This document shows, in pieces, positions 16,598 to 24,070 of a DNA stretch of 64,000 nt. The stretch spans positions 620,001 to 684,000 of the forward strand of contig NZ_CP012981.1 of the NCBI RefSeq assembly GCF_001411495.1, read 5' to 3'. Both the position numbers and the translations under genes were made by a program. The notes beneath the pieces are model-generated. The model made no database searches. It saw only the letters and a list, made by a program, of their open reading frames with translations, and had not been told where the DNA came from. Within the stretch, counting starts at the first letter, position 1. Every line of letters begins with the position of its first letter. Source of the DNA: Burkholderia cepacia ATCC 25416. GTDB lineage: Bacteria > Pseudomonadota > Gammaproteobacteria > Burkholderiales > Burkholderiaceae.

Positions 16598-17902
16598 ATG
16601 ACGCAGTCTTTCACCCGCCGCGCCGATGCGCTCGCGCGCGACTCGTACTACGAGGCGACGGCCGTGCGGCCGGCCGCCGACGACCCAGTGCTCGAAGACA
16701 CGATCGACGTCGACGTCTGCGTGATCGGCGCCGGCTTCGCCGGCCTGTCGACGGCGCTCGACTGCCGCGCGCGCGGGCTGTCGGTCGCGGTCATCGATGC
16801 GCACCGTCCCGGCTGGGGCGCGTCGGGCCGCAACGGCGGGCAGGCGATCACCGGCTTCGCGAAGGACGAGGAAATCGAGCGGCAGCTCGGCGCCGACGGC
16901 GCACGCGCCGCGTGGTCGCTGTCGCTCGACGGCGTCGCGCTGATCGCCGAGCGGATCGCGCGTTACGGGATCGACTGCGACTTCACGCGCGGCTACCTGA
17001 CGGTCGCGACGAAGCCGCGCCGCATCGACGACCTGCGCGCGTGGATGGACGCCGCGACCGGGCGCTGGGGCCATCCGTCGCTGTCATGGCTCGACACCGG
17101 CGCGATCCGCGCGCGCATCGCGTCGACGCGCTATCTCGCGGGTGTCTACGATCCGCTGTCGGGCCACCTGCATCCGCTCAAGTACTGCCTCGGCCTCGCC
17201 GATGCCGCGCGGCGCGAAGGCGTCGCGCTGTACGCGCACACGCCCGCGCTCGACGTCGTGCGCGGCGCGCGGCCCGTCGTGCGCACGCCGTCGGGCGACG
17301 TGCGCTGCCGCTTCGTCGTGTCGTGCTGCAACGCGGGCCCGGGCGGCGTGCTGCCGGCCGCGACGGCTGCACGCATCGCGCCGATCGCGTCGTACATCAT
17401 CGCGACCGAGCCGCTCGGCCAGGCACGCGCCGATGCACTGATCGCGCAGCGCGAGGCCGTGTGCGACAACAACTTCTTCCTCGACTATTTCCGGCTGTCG
17501 GCCGACCACCGCATGCTGTTCGGCGGCCGCGCGAATTCGGCCGGCGCGTCACCCGCCACGCTCGCCGAAACGATCCGGCGGCGCATGGTCGGCGTGTTCC
17601 CGCAGCTCGGCGATGTGCGCGTCGACCACGCGTGGGGCGGCTTCGTCGACGTCACGCGCAACCGCGCGCCGGATTTCGGCGCGCTCGATCCGAACTTCTT
17701 CTACGTCCAGGGCTTCAGCGGGCACGGCGTCGCGCTCACCGGCATCGCCGGACGCGCGGTTGCCGGTGCGATCGCGGGCGACACGCGCGCGTTCGACCTG
17801 TTCGCACGCATGCGCCACCGGCGCTTCCCCGGCGGCGACGCGTGGCGGCAACCCGCGCTCGAGCTCGGGATGCTGTACCACCGCGTGCGCGAGCTGTTCT
17901 AA
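16598..17902 (+). CDS. FAD-dependent oxidoreductase, PuuB-like (first tandem copy)
   Basis: A 434-residue DAO-type flavin oxidase. The FAD-binding fingerprint VCVIGAGFAGLSTAL lies near residues 36-50, followed by WGASGRNGGQ, a motif typical of gamma-glutamylputrescine oxidase PuuB and relatives; the C-terminal GFSGHGVALTGIAGRAVA closes the FAD site. It would oxidise gamma-glutamylputrescine to the aldehyde with release of ammonia and H2O2. I chose the ATG at 16598 because the upstream extension runs into the terminator. A second homologous gene follows after 24 bases with the same motif order but clear divergence, so the pair may have split substrates. Which copy is the true PuuB is not decidable here. 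Confidence 0.85.
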   Translation: MTQSFTRRADALARDSYYEATAVRPAADDPVLEDTIDVDVCVIGAGFAGLSTALDCRARGLSVAVIDAHRPGWGASGRNGGQAITGFAKDEEIERQLGADGARAAWSLSLDGVALIAERIARYGIDCDFTRGYLTVATKPRRIDDLRAWMDAATGRWGHPSLSWLDTGAIRARIASTRYLAGVYDPLSGHLHPLKYCLGLADAARREGVALYAHTPALDVVRGARPVVRTPSGDVRCRFVVSCCNAGPGGVLPAATAARIAPIASYIIATEPLGQARADALIAQREAVCDNNFFLDYFRLSADHRMLFGGRANSAGASPATLAETIRRRMVGVFPQLGDVRVDHAWGGFVDVTRNRAPDFGALDPNFFYVQGFSGHGVALTGIAGRAVAGAIAGDTRAFDLFARMRHRRFPGGDAWRQPALELGMLYHRVRELF

Positions 17903-17926
17903 GCCCATTTATCCGTCCTCCTGACC

Positions 17927-19228
17927 ATGCAGACATTCGCCAACCAGCCGCACGTCGCGTCCTACTACGCGGCGACCGCCAACGATACGACCCGCCACGC
18001 GCCGCTCGCCGGCACGATCGATGCCGACGTGTGCGTGATCGGCGCGGGCCTCACGGGCCTGTCCGCCGCGCTCAACCTCGCCGAGCGCGGCCATTCGGTG
18101 ACCGTGCTCGAAGCGTCGCGGGTCGGATGGGCGGCGAGCGGCCGCAACGGCGGCCAGCTGATCGGCGGGTTCGCGTGCGATATCGATACGTTTGCGCAGT
18201 TCATGCCGGAAGGCGACGTGAAGCGCATCTGGGACATGGGGCTCGAAACGCTGTCGCTCGTGAAGTCGCGCATCGCGCAACACGACATCGACTGCGCGCT
18301 GGTGCCCGGCTACCTGACCGCCGCGAACACCGAACGCGATGCCGATTCGCTCAAGCGCTGGCGCGACGAGGCCGCGAAGCGCTTCGGCTACGACCGCTTC
18401 CACTTCGTCGAAGCCGACGAACTCGGCGACTACGTGCAATCCGACCGCTATTGCGGCGGCCTGTACGACCCGGACAGCGGCCACCTCCATCCGCTGAACT
18501 ACACGCTCGGCCTCGCGCGCGCGGCCACCGGTGCGGGCGTGCGCATCCACGAGGACAGCTGCGTGACGCGCGTGCGCGACGTCGCGGGCGGCCATGTCGT
18601 CGAGACGAGCGGCGGCAACGTGCGCGCACGCTTCGTCGTGCTCGCGTGCAACACCTTCGTCGGCACGCTCGCGCCCGCGCTGTCGAAGAAGATCATGCCG
18701 GTCGGCACCTACGTGATCGCGACCGAGCCGCTCGGCGAAGCGCGCGCCGCCGCGCTGATGCCGGCGCGCGCGGCGATCTGCGACAGCCGCTTCGTGCTCG
18801 ACTATTTCCGGCCGGCGCCCGACACGCGGCTCGTGTGGGGCGGCAAGGTCAGCTATTCGACGCGGGAGCCGCGCGATCTCGCCGCGGCGATGCGCGCGGA
18901 CATGCTGAAGACGTTCCCGCAGCTCGCGGACGTGAAGGTCGACTACGCGTGGGGCGGCTTCGTCGACATCACGATGAACCGCGCGCCGCACTTCGGCCGC
19001 ATCGCGCCGACGATGTATTTCGCGCAGGGCTTCTCGGGGCACGGCGTGAACACGACCGCGCTCGCGGGCAAGCTGATCGCCGAGGCGATCGACGGGCAGG
19101 CGAGCCGCTTCGACCTGTTCGACAAGATCCGCCATCGCGACTTCCCGGGCGGCGAGGCATTGCGCACGCCGGCGCTCGTGCTCGCGATGAGCTGGTACCG
19201 GCTGCTCGACGCGTTCGGCGTGCATTGA
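17927..19228 (+). CDS. puuB: Gamma-glutamylputrescine oxidase (PuuB-like, second tandem copy)
   Basis: A 433-residue DAO-type flavin oxidase. Motifs are VCVIGAGLTGLSAALNLAER (FAD fingerprint, about 35-54), WAASGRNGGQLIGG, YVIATEPLGEA and the C-terminal GFSGHGVNTTALAGKLI. It is homologous along its length to the gene 24 bases upstream, indicating tandem duplication followed by divergence. As PuuB it oxidises the terminal amine of gamma-glutamylputrescine, step two of the pathway. The LIGG and GHGVNT variants seem closer to E. coli PuuB than those of the first copy, so I give this one the symbol, with moderate confidence. Hairpins follow the stop. Confidence 0.85.
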   Translation: MQTFANQPHVASYYAATANDTTRHAPLAGTIDADVCVIGAGLTGLSAALNLAERGHSVTVLEASRVGWAASGRNGGQLIGGFACDIDTFAQFMPEGDVKRIWDMGLETLSLVKSRIAQHDIDCALVPGYLTAANTERDADSLKRWRDEAAKRFGYDRFHFVEADELGDYVQSDRYCGGLYDPDSGHLHPLNYTLGLARAATGAGVRIHEDSCVTRVRDVAGGHVVETSGGNVRARFVVLACNTFVGTLAPALSKKIMPVGTYVIATEPLGEARAAALMPARAAICDSRFVLDYFRPAPDTRLVWGGKVSYSTREPRDLAAAMRADMLKTFPQLADVKVDYAWGGFVDITMNRAPHFGRIAPTMYFAQGFSGHGVNTTALAGKLIAEAIDGQASRFDLFDKIRHRDFPGGEALRTPALVLAMSWYRLLDAFGVH

Positions 19229-19236
19229 GCGGCGGC

Positions 19237-19261
19237 GCGGGCGGCGAGCGCCGCCGCCCGC
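19237..19261 (+). terminator. Hairpin after the tandem oxidase genes
   Basis: A 10-bp GC stem (19237-19246 with 19252-19261) and 5-base loop lie eight bases after the stop. There is no T-run, so termination is uncertain. Confidence 0.4.
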
Positions 19262-19266
19262 CATGC

Positions 19267-19290
19267 AAAACGGCCGCGCGAACGCGGCCG
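19267..19290 (-). terminator. Terminator of the lipoprotein operon
   Basis: CGGCCGCG-CGAA-CGCGGCCG (19271-19290) has an A-run at 19267-19270, which reads as a hairpin plus TTTT on the minus strand. It lies about 85 bases past the stop of the DUF799 gene. Confidence 0.6.
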
Positions 19291-19374
19291 CCTGGTGCCG
19301 GATGTCGCGGCGCCGGCGCGGCAGGCAGGCGACCTGGCCTGCCCGACCGGCCGAAGCCGCTGCATCCGCGCGGG

Positions 19375-20058
19375 TCAGTCAGTCCCGTACTTCGGCGAGT
19401 GCGGCCCGTACAGCAACCCGTTCGGCGGCCCCGCCGACAACAACCGGCTGCTGGTCAGCCCGGCCACATCGTGCGCTTCGTCGGTCAGCGAATGCGCGAC
19501 CTGCTTGACGGCCGCCTGCACCAGCATCCCGACGACACCGAACGCATTGACGCTCATGGAGTTGCCGACTTCCTTGCCGGTCGCACGGCCCTCGCCCTGC
19601 CACAGCACGTCGCCGCTCTTCAGGTCGACGAGCTTCGCCGACGCCGCGACCACCGTCGTGCTGTCCACCACCTGGTAGACGGAGCCGTATTGGGTGATCT
19701 TCGAATAGAGCGCGGCATCCGCACCGAAGATCTCGCGCAGCTTCGCCGGCGACGTGTTCTGGATCTCGGCCGCGTTCGCGAGGCCGTTCTGCTTGAAGGT
19801 CTCGTCCATCACCGCGACCGGCACCACGTAGTAGCCCGACTCGGCGAGCGGCTGCGTCATCTGCGACAGCACCCCGTAGGTCGCGCCGACATCGGTGGTC
19901 TCGTTGACCGGCGGCAGCACGAGGATCGAGCGCGGCTGGCTCTTCTTGAAGGCCGTGTAGTCGGGACGCTTGACGGGTTGCGCGCATGCGCTCAGCAGCG
20001 CGACGAGCGACAGCACGGACAGCAGCTTGAATGAAAGTGTCTTGATCATGGCACGCAC
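19375..20058 (-). CDS. DUF799 / GNA1162-family lipoprotein
   Basis: Up to 227 residues. A lipoprotein signal peptide (LLSVLSLVALLSACAQP) puts the lipobox LSAC near residue 25, so the mature protein is anchored by its Cys. The body has the RSILVLPPVNETTDVGATYGVLSQ and GYYVVPVAVMDET segments of DUF799, as in Neisseria GNA1162. Members adopt a fold related to the LpoB/TolB N-terminal domain and act at the outer membrane by an unknown mechanism. It is the last gene of a three-gene operon with CsgG-like and DUF4810 lipoproteins. The start is either GTG at 20058 or ATG at 20049 (MIKTLSF), which gives the cleaner signal peptide. Confidence 0.85.
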   Translation of the reverse strand: MRAMIKTLSFKLLSVLSLVALLSACAQPVKRPDYTAFKKSQPRSILVLPPVNETTDVGATYGVLSQMTQPLAESGYYVVPVAVMDETFKQNGLANAAEIQNTSPAKLREIFGADAALYSKITQYGSVYQVVDSTTVVAASAKLVDLKSGDVLWQGEGRATGKEVGNSMSVNAFGVVGMLVQAAVKQVAHSLTDEAHDVAGLTSSRLLSAGPPNGLLYGPHSPKYGTD

Positions 20059-20059
20059 G

Positions 20060-20491
20060 TTACTGTTGGGCGGGAGTCGGATCGGCTTGCTTCCGGCCGG
20101 CGATCGTCTGGTCGGCGGCCTTCGGGTTCGCGGCCTGCGGATTCACGGCCTTCTTCTTCATCAGGAAATCCATGTACGGCGCGGATTCCGGAAAGAGCGC
20201 CTTCTCGGCCTCGAACGACTGCGTGGCCTGTTGCCCGTTGCCGACGCTCGCGTAGAGCATCCCGAGATGCGCATGGAAGCCGGGCGGCGGCTTGTTACCC
20301 TTCGCGCGGATCTCCTGCAGCGCCTTCTCGAGCGCGTCGATCTGCTGTTGCGGCGAGCTTTGCCCCTTGAAGTATTCGTACACCTGCGGCTGATAGCCGT
20401 TCCACTGATAGAGCGGCGGCGTGGTCGGCGCCGCGCAGCCCGCGAGCAGCATGGCGGCCGCCGTCGCCGGCAGCCAGATTCCCCGTTTCAT
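20060..20491 (-). CDS. DUF4810 domain lipoprotein
   Basis: A 143-residue protein with a lipoprotein signal (MKRGIWLPATAAAMLLAGCA, lipobox LAGC). The mature part is helical, with a TPR-like stretch (QQQIDALEKALQEIRAKG, then HAHLGMLYASVGNGQQATQSF) and a charged, proline-containing tail. I recognise the DUF4810 pattern, normally encoded between CsgG-like and DUF799 lipoproteins, exactly as here. The start at 20491 is chosen over an upstream frame extension because it gives the lipoprotein signal. Its role is unknown; the TPR-like repeats suggest it bridges the other two lipoproteins. Confidence 0.8.
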   Translation of the reverse strand: MKRGIWLPATAAAMLLAGCAAPTTPPLYQWNGYQPQVYEYFKGQSSPQQQIDALEKALQEIRAKGNKPPPGFHAHLGMLYASVGNGQQATQSFEAEKALFPESAPYMDFLMKKKAVNPQAANPKAADQTIAGRKQADPTPAQQ

Positions 20492-20547
20492 GGTCTTGTC
20501 TCTTTCGATGAGTGAGTGATTCGTCGAGCGCGTGTCGCGCACGGCGC

Positions 20548-21225
20548 TTATTGCGGCACCTTCAGCGTGCCGGCGTCGACCTGGTCGACGAGATGGTTCA
20601 CGGCCTCCTGGATCGCGAGATCCAGCACCTTGCCGTTGAGCGTCGAGTCATAGCCGGCGGTGCCGCCGAAGCCGATCACCTCGCGGTTCGACAGGCTGAA
20701 CTCGCCCGCGCCCTGGCTCGATGCGACGACTTCCGACGTCGTCGTGTCGACGATGTTCAGGTTGACCTTCGCGTATGCGACCTGCGTCTTGCCGCGGCCG
20801 AGGATGCCGAACAGCTGGTGATCGCCGACGTCCTTGCGGCCGAATTCGGTCACGTCGCCGGTCACCACGTAGTTCGCGCCCTTCACCGCCTGCGCCTTCT
20901 TCATGAAGCCGGCTTCCTGCTTGATCTCGTCGAGATTCTCGCGATCGAGCACGTTGAAGCGGCGGCTCTGCTGCAGGCGCGTGACGAGGATCGTCTTCGC
21001 CTGCCCGCCGAGGCGGTCGATGCCGTCCGAGAAGATGCCGCGCATGTAGCTCGAGCGGTTGTCGAACTTGCCGACCGCGATCGCGACGGGCTTGCCCGCG
21101 TACGGTTTCTGCGCGCTGCTCACGGCCGGCACATCGAGCGTGCGCGACGATTCGGTCGCGCAGCCGGACAGCGCCGCAACGAGCGCCGCCGCCACGAGGA
21201 CGGTGCGTCGTGTCTGAATGTTCAC
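20548..21225 (-). CDS. CsgG/HfaB-family outer-membrane lipoprotein
   Basis: A 225-residue lipoprotein with a GTG start at 21225 preceded by AAGGAGACCAACA. The signal RRTVLVAAALVAALSGCATE has lipobox LSGC. The body carries CsgG-family segments: KPVAIAVGKFDNRSSYMRGIF, a RFNVLDRENLDEIKQEAGF block, and ANYVVTGDVTEFGRKD. CsgG proteins form outer-membrane secretion pores for curli; shorter relatives such as HfaB or LpoB-like proteins serve other envelope roles. No curli subunit (CsgA/B) is nearby, so curli export is unlikely. It is the first gene of the operon with DUF4810 and DUF799 lipoproteins. Function beyond envelope lipoprotein complex is not established. Confidence 0.85.
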   Translation of the reverse strand: MNIQTRRTVLVAAALVAALSGCATESSRTLDVPAVSSAQKPYAGKPVAIAVGKFDNRSSYMRGIFSDGIDRLGGQAKTILVTRLQQSRRFNVLDRENLDEIKQEAGFMKKAQAVKGANYVVTGDVTEFGRKDVGDHQLFGILGRGKTQVAYAKVNLNIVDTTTSEVVASSQGAGEFSLSNREVIGFGGTAGYDSTLNGKVLDLAIQEAVNHLVDQVDAGTLKVPQ

Positions 21226-21867
21226 TGTTGGTCTCCTTGTGTGGAAAGATGGCCCGGAACGGGCACGCCGGCTCGCAAACGACCCGGCGGTCGAAACGGT
21301 TGCGGTGCGAACGGGGATGCGTGCATCGGCGCGATGGACGCACGCGCGTTCATCGCCGCACCGGCGGTGGCAGTAGATGAGTGAAAGGGGCGCGCAACCC
21401 GTGCGTTGCGACGACATGCGGATGCGCGGCGCGGTACGCGACAGGCTCGCGCGCGCCGGCTACACCGTTATTCTGGTTACTGCGCTGTTGATCGCGCATG
21501 ATCGGCCCCGTATATGATTTTTCGCGATCATATCAAGCCTGCTTATCAAGATGAGGAATCTTGATAATAGTTGACGATTTTCTTACTTATCCGACGCGCG
21601 CGGTCGAATCGGCGCAATTCCTCGCCGACAGGGGCTTTGCAGGCATGTGGACGCAGCGTGCCGATTTTCATTTGTTGTCTCCGGCGATCGATCCCGAATC
21701 CGGCAATATCAAGATATATTGTCCGTACCGCCCATCCGCATTACCCATATCCCGAGAATAATCACCGAAATCCGGCTGCCTTTACCGCACCCGACGGGTT
21801 CGCCGGTCACGATGCATTCCGGCAATCCTGCCGCGCGCGCGTACGAACGCGCGCGCATCCGCGCCCG
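21226..21867. other. Intergenic region with an AT-rich patch
   Basis: About 640 bases. The part near the lipoprotein operon is GC-rich and holds its presumed promoter. Bases 21480-21760 are clearly AT-rich for this genome and carry several inverted repeats and the heptamer TATCAAG three times (21531, 21545, 21707). A 66-codon frame from a TTG at 21561 crosses it; I do not trust it as a gene. An older insertion or a regulatory hub are both possible. Confidence 0.5.
21543..21567. repeat. Perfect 10-bp inverted repeat in the AT-rich patch
   Basis: TTATCAAGAT (21543-21552), five-base spacer, ATCTTGATAA (21558-21567). An ATATGAT / ATCATAT repeat lies just upstream (about 21512-21532). Either could be a regulator-binding site. 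Confidence 0.6.
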
Positions 21868-23226
21868 CTAGTCGGCCACCTTCTGCCGCATCGTCACGAA
21901 CTCCTCGGCCGCGGTCGGGTGAATGCCGATCGTGTCATCGAACTGCGCCTTCGTCGCGCCCGCGCGAATCGCGATCGCAATCCCCTGGATGATCTCGCCC
22001 GCATCGCGGCCGACCATGTGCGCGCCGACCACGCGCTGGCTGTCGCGCGCGACGACGAGCTTCATCAGCGTGCGCTCGTCGCGGCCCGACAGCGTGTGGC
22101 GCAGTGCCTTGAACGACGTGCGATAGATGTCGACGTCGCCGTCGTAAAGATCGCGCGCGGTCGCCTCGGTGAGCCCGACCGTCGCGACCTCGGGCTGGCT
22201 GAACACCGCCGACGGCACCCATTCGTGATCCGTCGCGACACGCGACCCGCCGAACAGCGTGCGGGCAAGCAACGCGCCGTCGCGCGTCGCCACCGGCGTG
22301 AGCTGCGGCCGCGACGTGACGTCGCCGATCGCATGGATCGACGGCACCGACGTCGCCGAATACGCATCGACGGCAATCGCGCCACGTGCGTCGAGCATCA
22401 CGCCCGCCTGTTCGAGCCCGAGCCCGTCGACGTTCGGCACGCGGCCGGTCGCATACAGCACTTGATCGTACGGCCCGTGCCGCGCATCGCCGACGCGCAC
22501 GCTCAGCGTGCCGTCGTCCGCGCGTTCGATCGACTCGACCACCGCACGCGCATGGATCGTGACGCCCTGCTTCGTCATCTCGTCGGTGAGGAACTGGCGC
22601 ACGTCGTCGTCGAAGCCGCGCAGGATCTTCTCGCCGCGATAGAACAGGTCGACGTGGCTGCCGAAGCCGTTGAAGATGCCCGCGAACTCGACCGCGATAT
22701 AACCGCCGCCGACCACCGCGATGCGTGCGGGCCGCGCGGCGAGCGACAACGCCTCGCGCGACGTGATCGCATGTTCGATGCCGGGCCGCGCCGGCATCGA
22801 CGGGCGCGAGCCGGTCGCGATCGCGATGTGGCGCGCGCGGATCGTGCGTTCGCCGATCGCGACCGTGTGCGCATCGACGAGCGTCGCGCGTCCGGCGTGC
22901 ATCTCGACGCCCGATTGCCGCAGCAGGTTGATGTAGATGTCGCTGAGCCGGTTGATCTCGCGATCCTTCGCGGCGATCAGCGCGGGCCAGTCGAGCGTGC
23001 CGGCGCCGAAGGTCCAGCCGAAGCCCTTCGCGTCCTCGACTTCGTGCGGATAGTGCGATGCGTAGACGAGCAGCTTCTTCGGGATGCAGCCGCGCAGCAC
23101 GCAGGTGCCGCCGATCTGCTCTTCTTCCGCTATGCCGACGCGGGCACCGTACGACGCGGACATGCGCGCAAGCCGCACGCCGCCCGAGCCGGCCCCGATG
23201 ACGAACAGGTCGTAGTCGAAATCCAT
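21868..23226 (-). CDS. gor: Glutathione-disulfide reductase
   Basis: A 452-residue class I flavin disulfide reductase. FAD fingerprint GAGSGG (residues 11-16), redox-active pair in GGTCVLRGCIPKK (Cys42 and Cys47), NADPH site VVGGGYIAVEF (171-181), and the C-terminal HPTAAEEF with the catalytic base His436. It reduces GSSG to GSH with NADPH in the cytoplasm. The active-site form xxRGCIPKK resembles the plant/cyanobacterial and alpha-proteobacterial type rather than E. coli Gor (VNVGCVPKK). It stands alone on the minus strand. Trypanothione reductase or mercuric reductase are unlikely: no extra metal domain and normal length. Confidence 0.92.
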   Translation of the reverse strand: MDFDYDLFVIGAGSGGVRLARMSASYGARVGIAEEEQIGGTCVLRGCIPKKLLVYASHYPHEVEDAKGFGWTFGAGTLDWPALIAAKDREINRLSDIYINLLRQSGVEMHAGRATLVDAHTVAIGERTIRARHIAIATGSRPSMPARPGIEHAITSREALSLAARPARIAVVGGGYIAVEFAGIFNGFGSHVDLFYRGEKILRGFDDDVRQFLTDEMTKQGVTIHARAVVESIERADDGTLSVRVGDARHGPYDQVLYATGRVPNVDGLGLEQAGVMLDARGAIAVDAYSATSVPSIHAIGDVTSRPQLTPVATRDGALLARTLFGGSRVATDHEWVPSAVFSQPEVATVGLTEATARDLYDGDVDIYRTSFKALRHTLSGRDERTLMKLVVARDSQRVVGAHMVGRDAGEIIQGIAIAIRAGATKAQFDDTIGIHPTAAEEFVTMRQKVAD

Positions 23227-23315
23227 CGCATTGCCTCATCGCAGTTCGGATGCAGGCACGATAGCAAGATTCCGGATTTCTTGCGGCACATGGTGCCGCC
23301 ACGCGCACGCCCAAT

Positions 23316-23345
23316 AAAAAACGGCGAGAGACGTTGCCTCTCGCC
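23316..23345 (-). terminator. Rho-independent terminator
   Basis: GGCGAGAG (23323-23330), 7-base loop, CTCTCGCC (23338-23345), with an A-run at 23316-23321 that becomes a T-run on the minus strand. It ends transcription of the small gene at 23471-23695. Confidence 0.8.
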
Positions 23346-23470
23346 GGTCAAACCGACTGCCGGGTGTGCCATGCGTCACCGATCGACCGCATGCCCGACC
23401 TGCCGGCTGCGCGGCACCGGCCCGGCCGGGCGCGCGAAGGGCGCGCCCACGGCCGGACCAGCCGCCATGC

Positions 23471-23695
23471 TCATGCCTGCGACGTGTCGCTGCCGTCCGT
23501 CGCCTGCGTGTCGTCTGCCTGCTGCGGCTGCTCTTCCTTCTTCTCGAGCATGCCTTCGATCGCTTCCGCGCCCTTGAAGCCGGCGACGGCGGCTGCCGCC
23601 TTGGTCAGCAGGCCCGCATCCGGATCCAGCTTTTCCGCGCCTTCGACGGCGGCGATTGCGCCGGCGATTTCACCCACGGTGTTCAGGATACCCAT
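23471..23695 (-). CDS. Small acidic conserved hypothetical protein
   Basis: A 74-residue protein of unknown function. The N-terminal two-thirds is Ala/Gly-rich and amphipathic (GEIAGAIAAVEGAEKLDPDA, then AAAAVAGFKGAEAIEGML) and could be a membrane-interacting or packing helix pair; the C-terminal 20 residues are acidic and polar (Q, D, S, T). I prefer the ATG at 23695 because AAAGGGG lies six bases upstream; an ATG two codons earlier abuts that site. A good terminator follows 125 bases downstream, supporting a real single-gene unit. I recognise no domain. Confidence 0.6.
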   Translation of the reverse strand: MGILNTVGEIAGAIAAVEGAEKLDPDAGLLTKAAAAVAGFKGAEAIEGMLEKKEEQPQQADDTQATDGSDTSQA

Positions 23696-23701
23696 CGTCA
23701 T

Positions 23702-23996
23702 CCCCTTTCAAGAAAATCGTGAGCGCATCGTCCCACGAAAAAAACCGGCGAACCGCGATTGTCATCACCGGATACACAAGTTACGCACCAGGCCGGCCGC
23801 GCTCGCCGAGCGTGACCGGAACGACGCACGCGCGAACCTGGCGGCACGCAACGGGCGATGCACGCAGCGTAGCGGAAAGGCTTCGCGCGCACTGTAAAAG
23901 TATGTTCTGGATTGCCGACGGTTCCCTTACGGCGCGGGGGTCTCGTGATGGAGCATTCGCCGAATAGTCGTGCGCGCGTATGAAGGTCGCATGACG
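23702..23996. other. Intergenic region between the small acidic gene and the porin terminator
   Basis: About 295 bases of mixed composition, AT-richer near 23730 and 23900. It should hold the promoter of the small gene; no clear -10/-35 pair or gene is seen. Confidence 0.35.
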
Positions 23997-24022
23997 AAAA
24001 AAAAGAGGCGCCTCGCGGCGCC
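23997..24022 (-). terminator. Rho-independent terminator of the porin gene
   Basis: GGCGCC-TCGC-GGCGCC (24007-24022) preceded by eight A (23997-24004), which reads as hairpin then T-run on the minus strand, about 50 bases past the porin stop. Confidence 0.8.
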
Positions 24023-24070
24023 CCTTCGATGCATGCCGGACGATTGCCGACGCATGCGTTCCGACGTTCG

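Noticed and set aside
16912..20034. 1040-codon plus-strand frame across the oxidase genes
   Set aside because: Arg/Ala-rich low-complexity translation in a wrong frame of two clear PuuB-like genes.
21561..21761. 66-codon frame from TTG in the AT-rich patch
   Set aside because: TTG start inside an inverted repeat, no ribosome site, no recognisable domain; kept only as a possibility.
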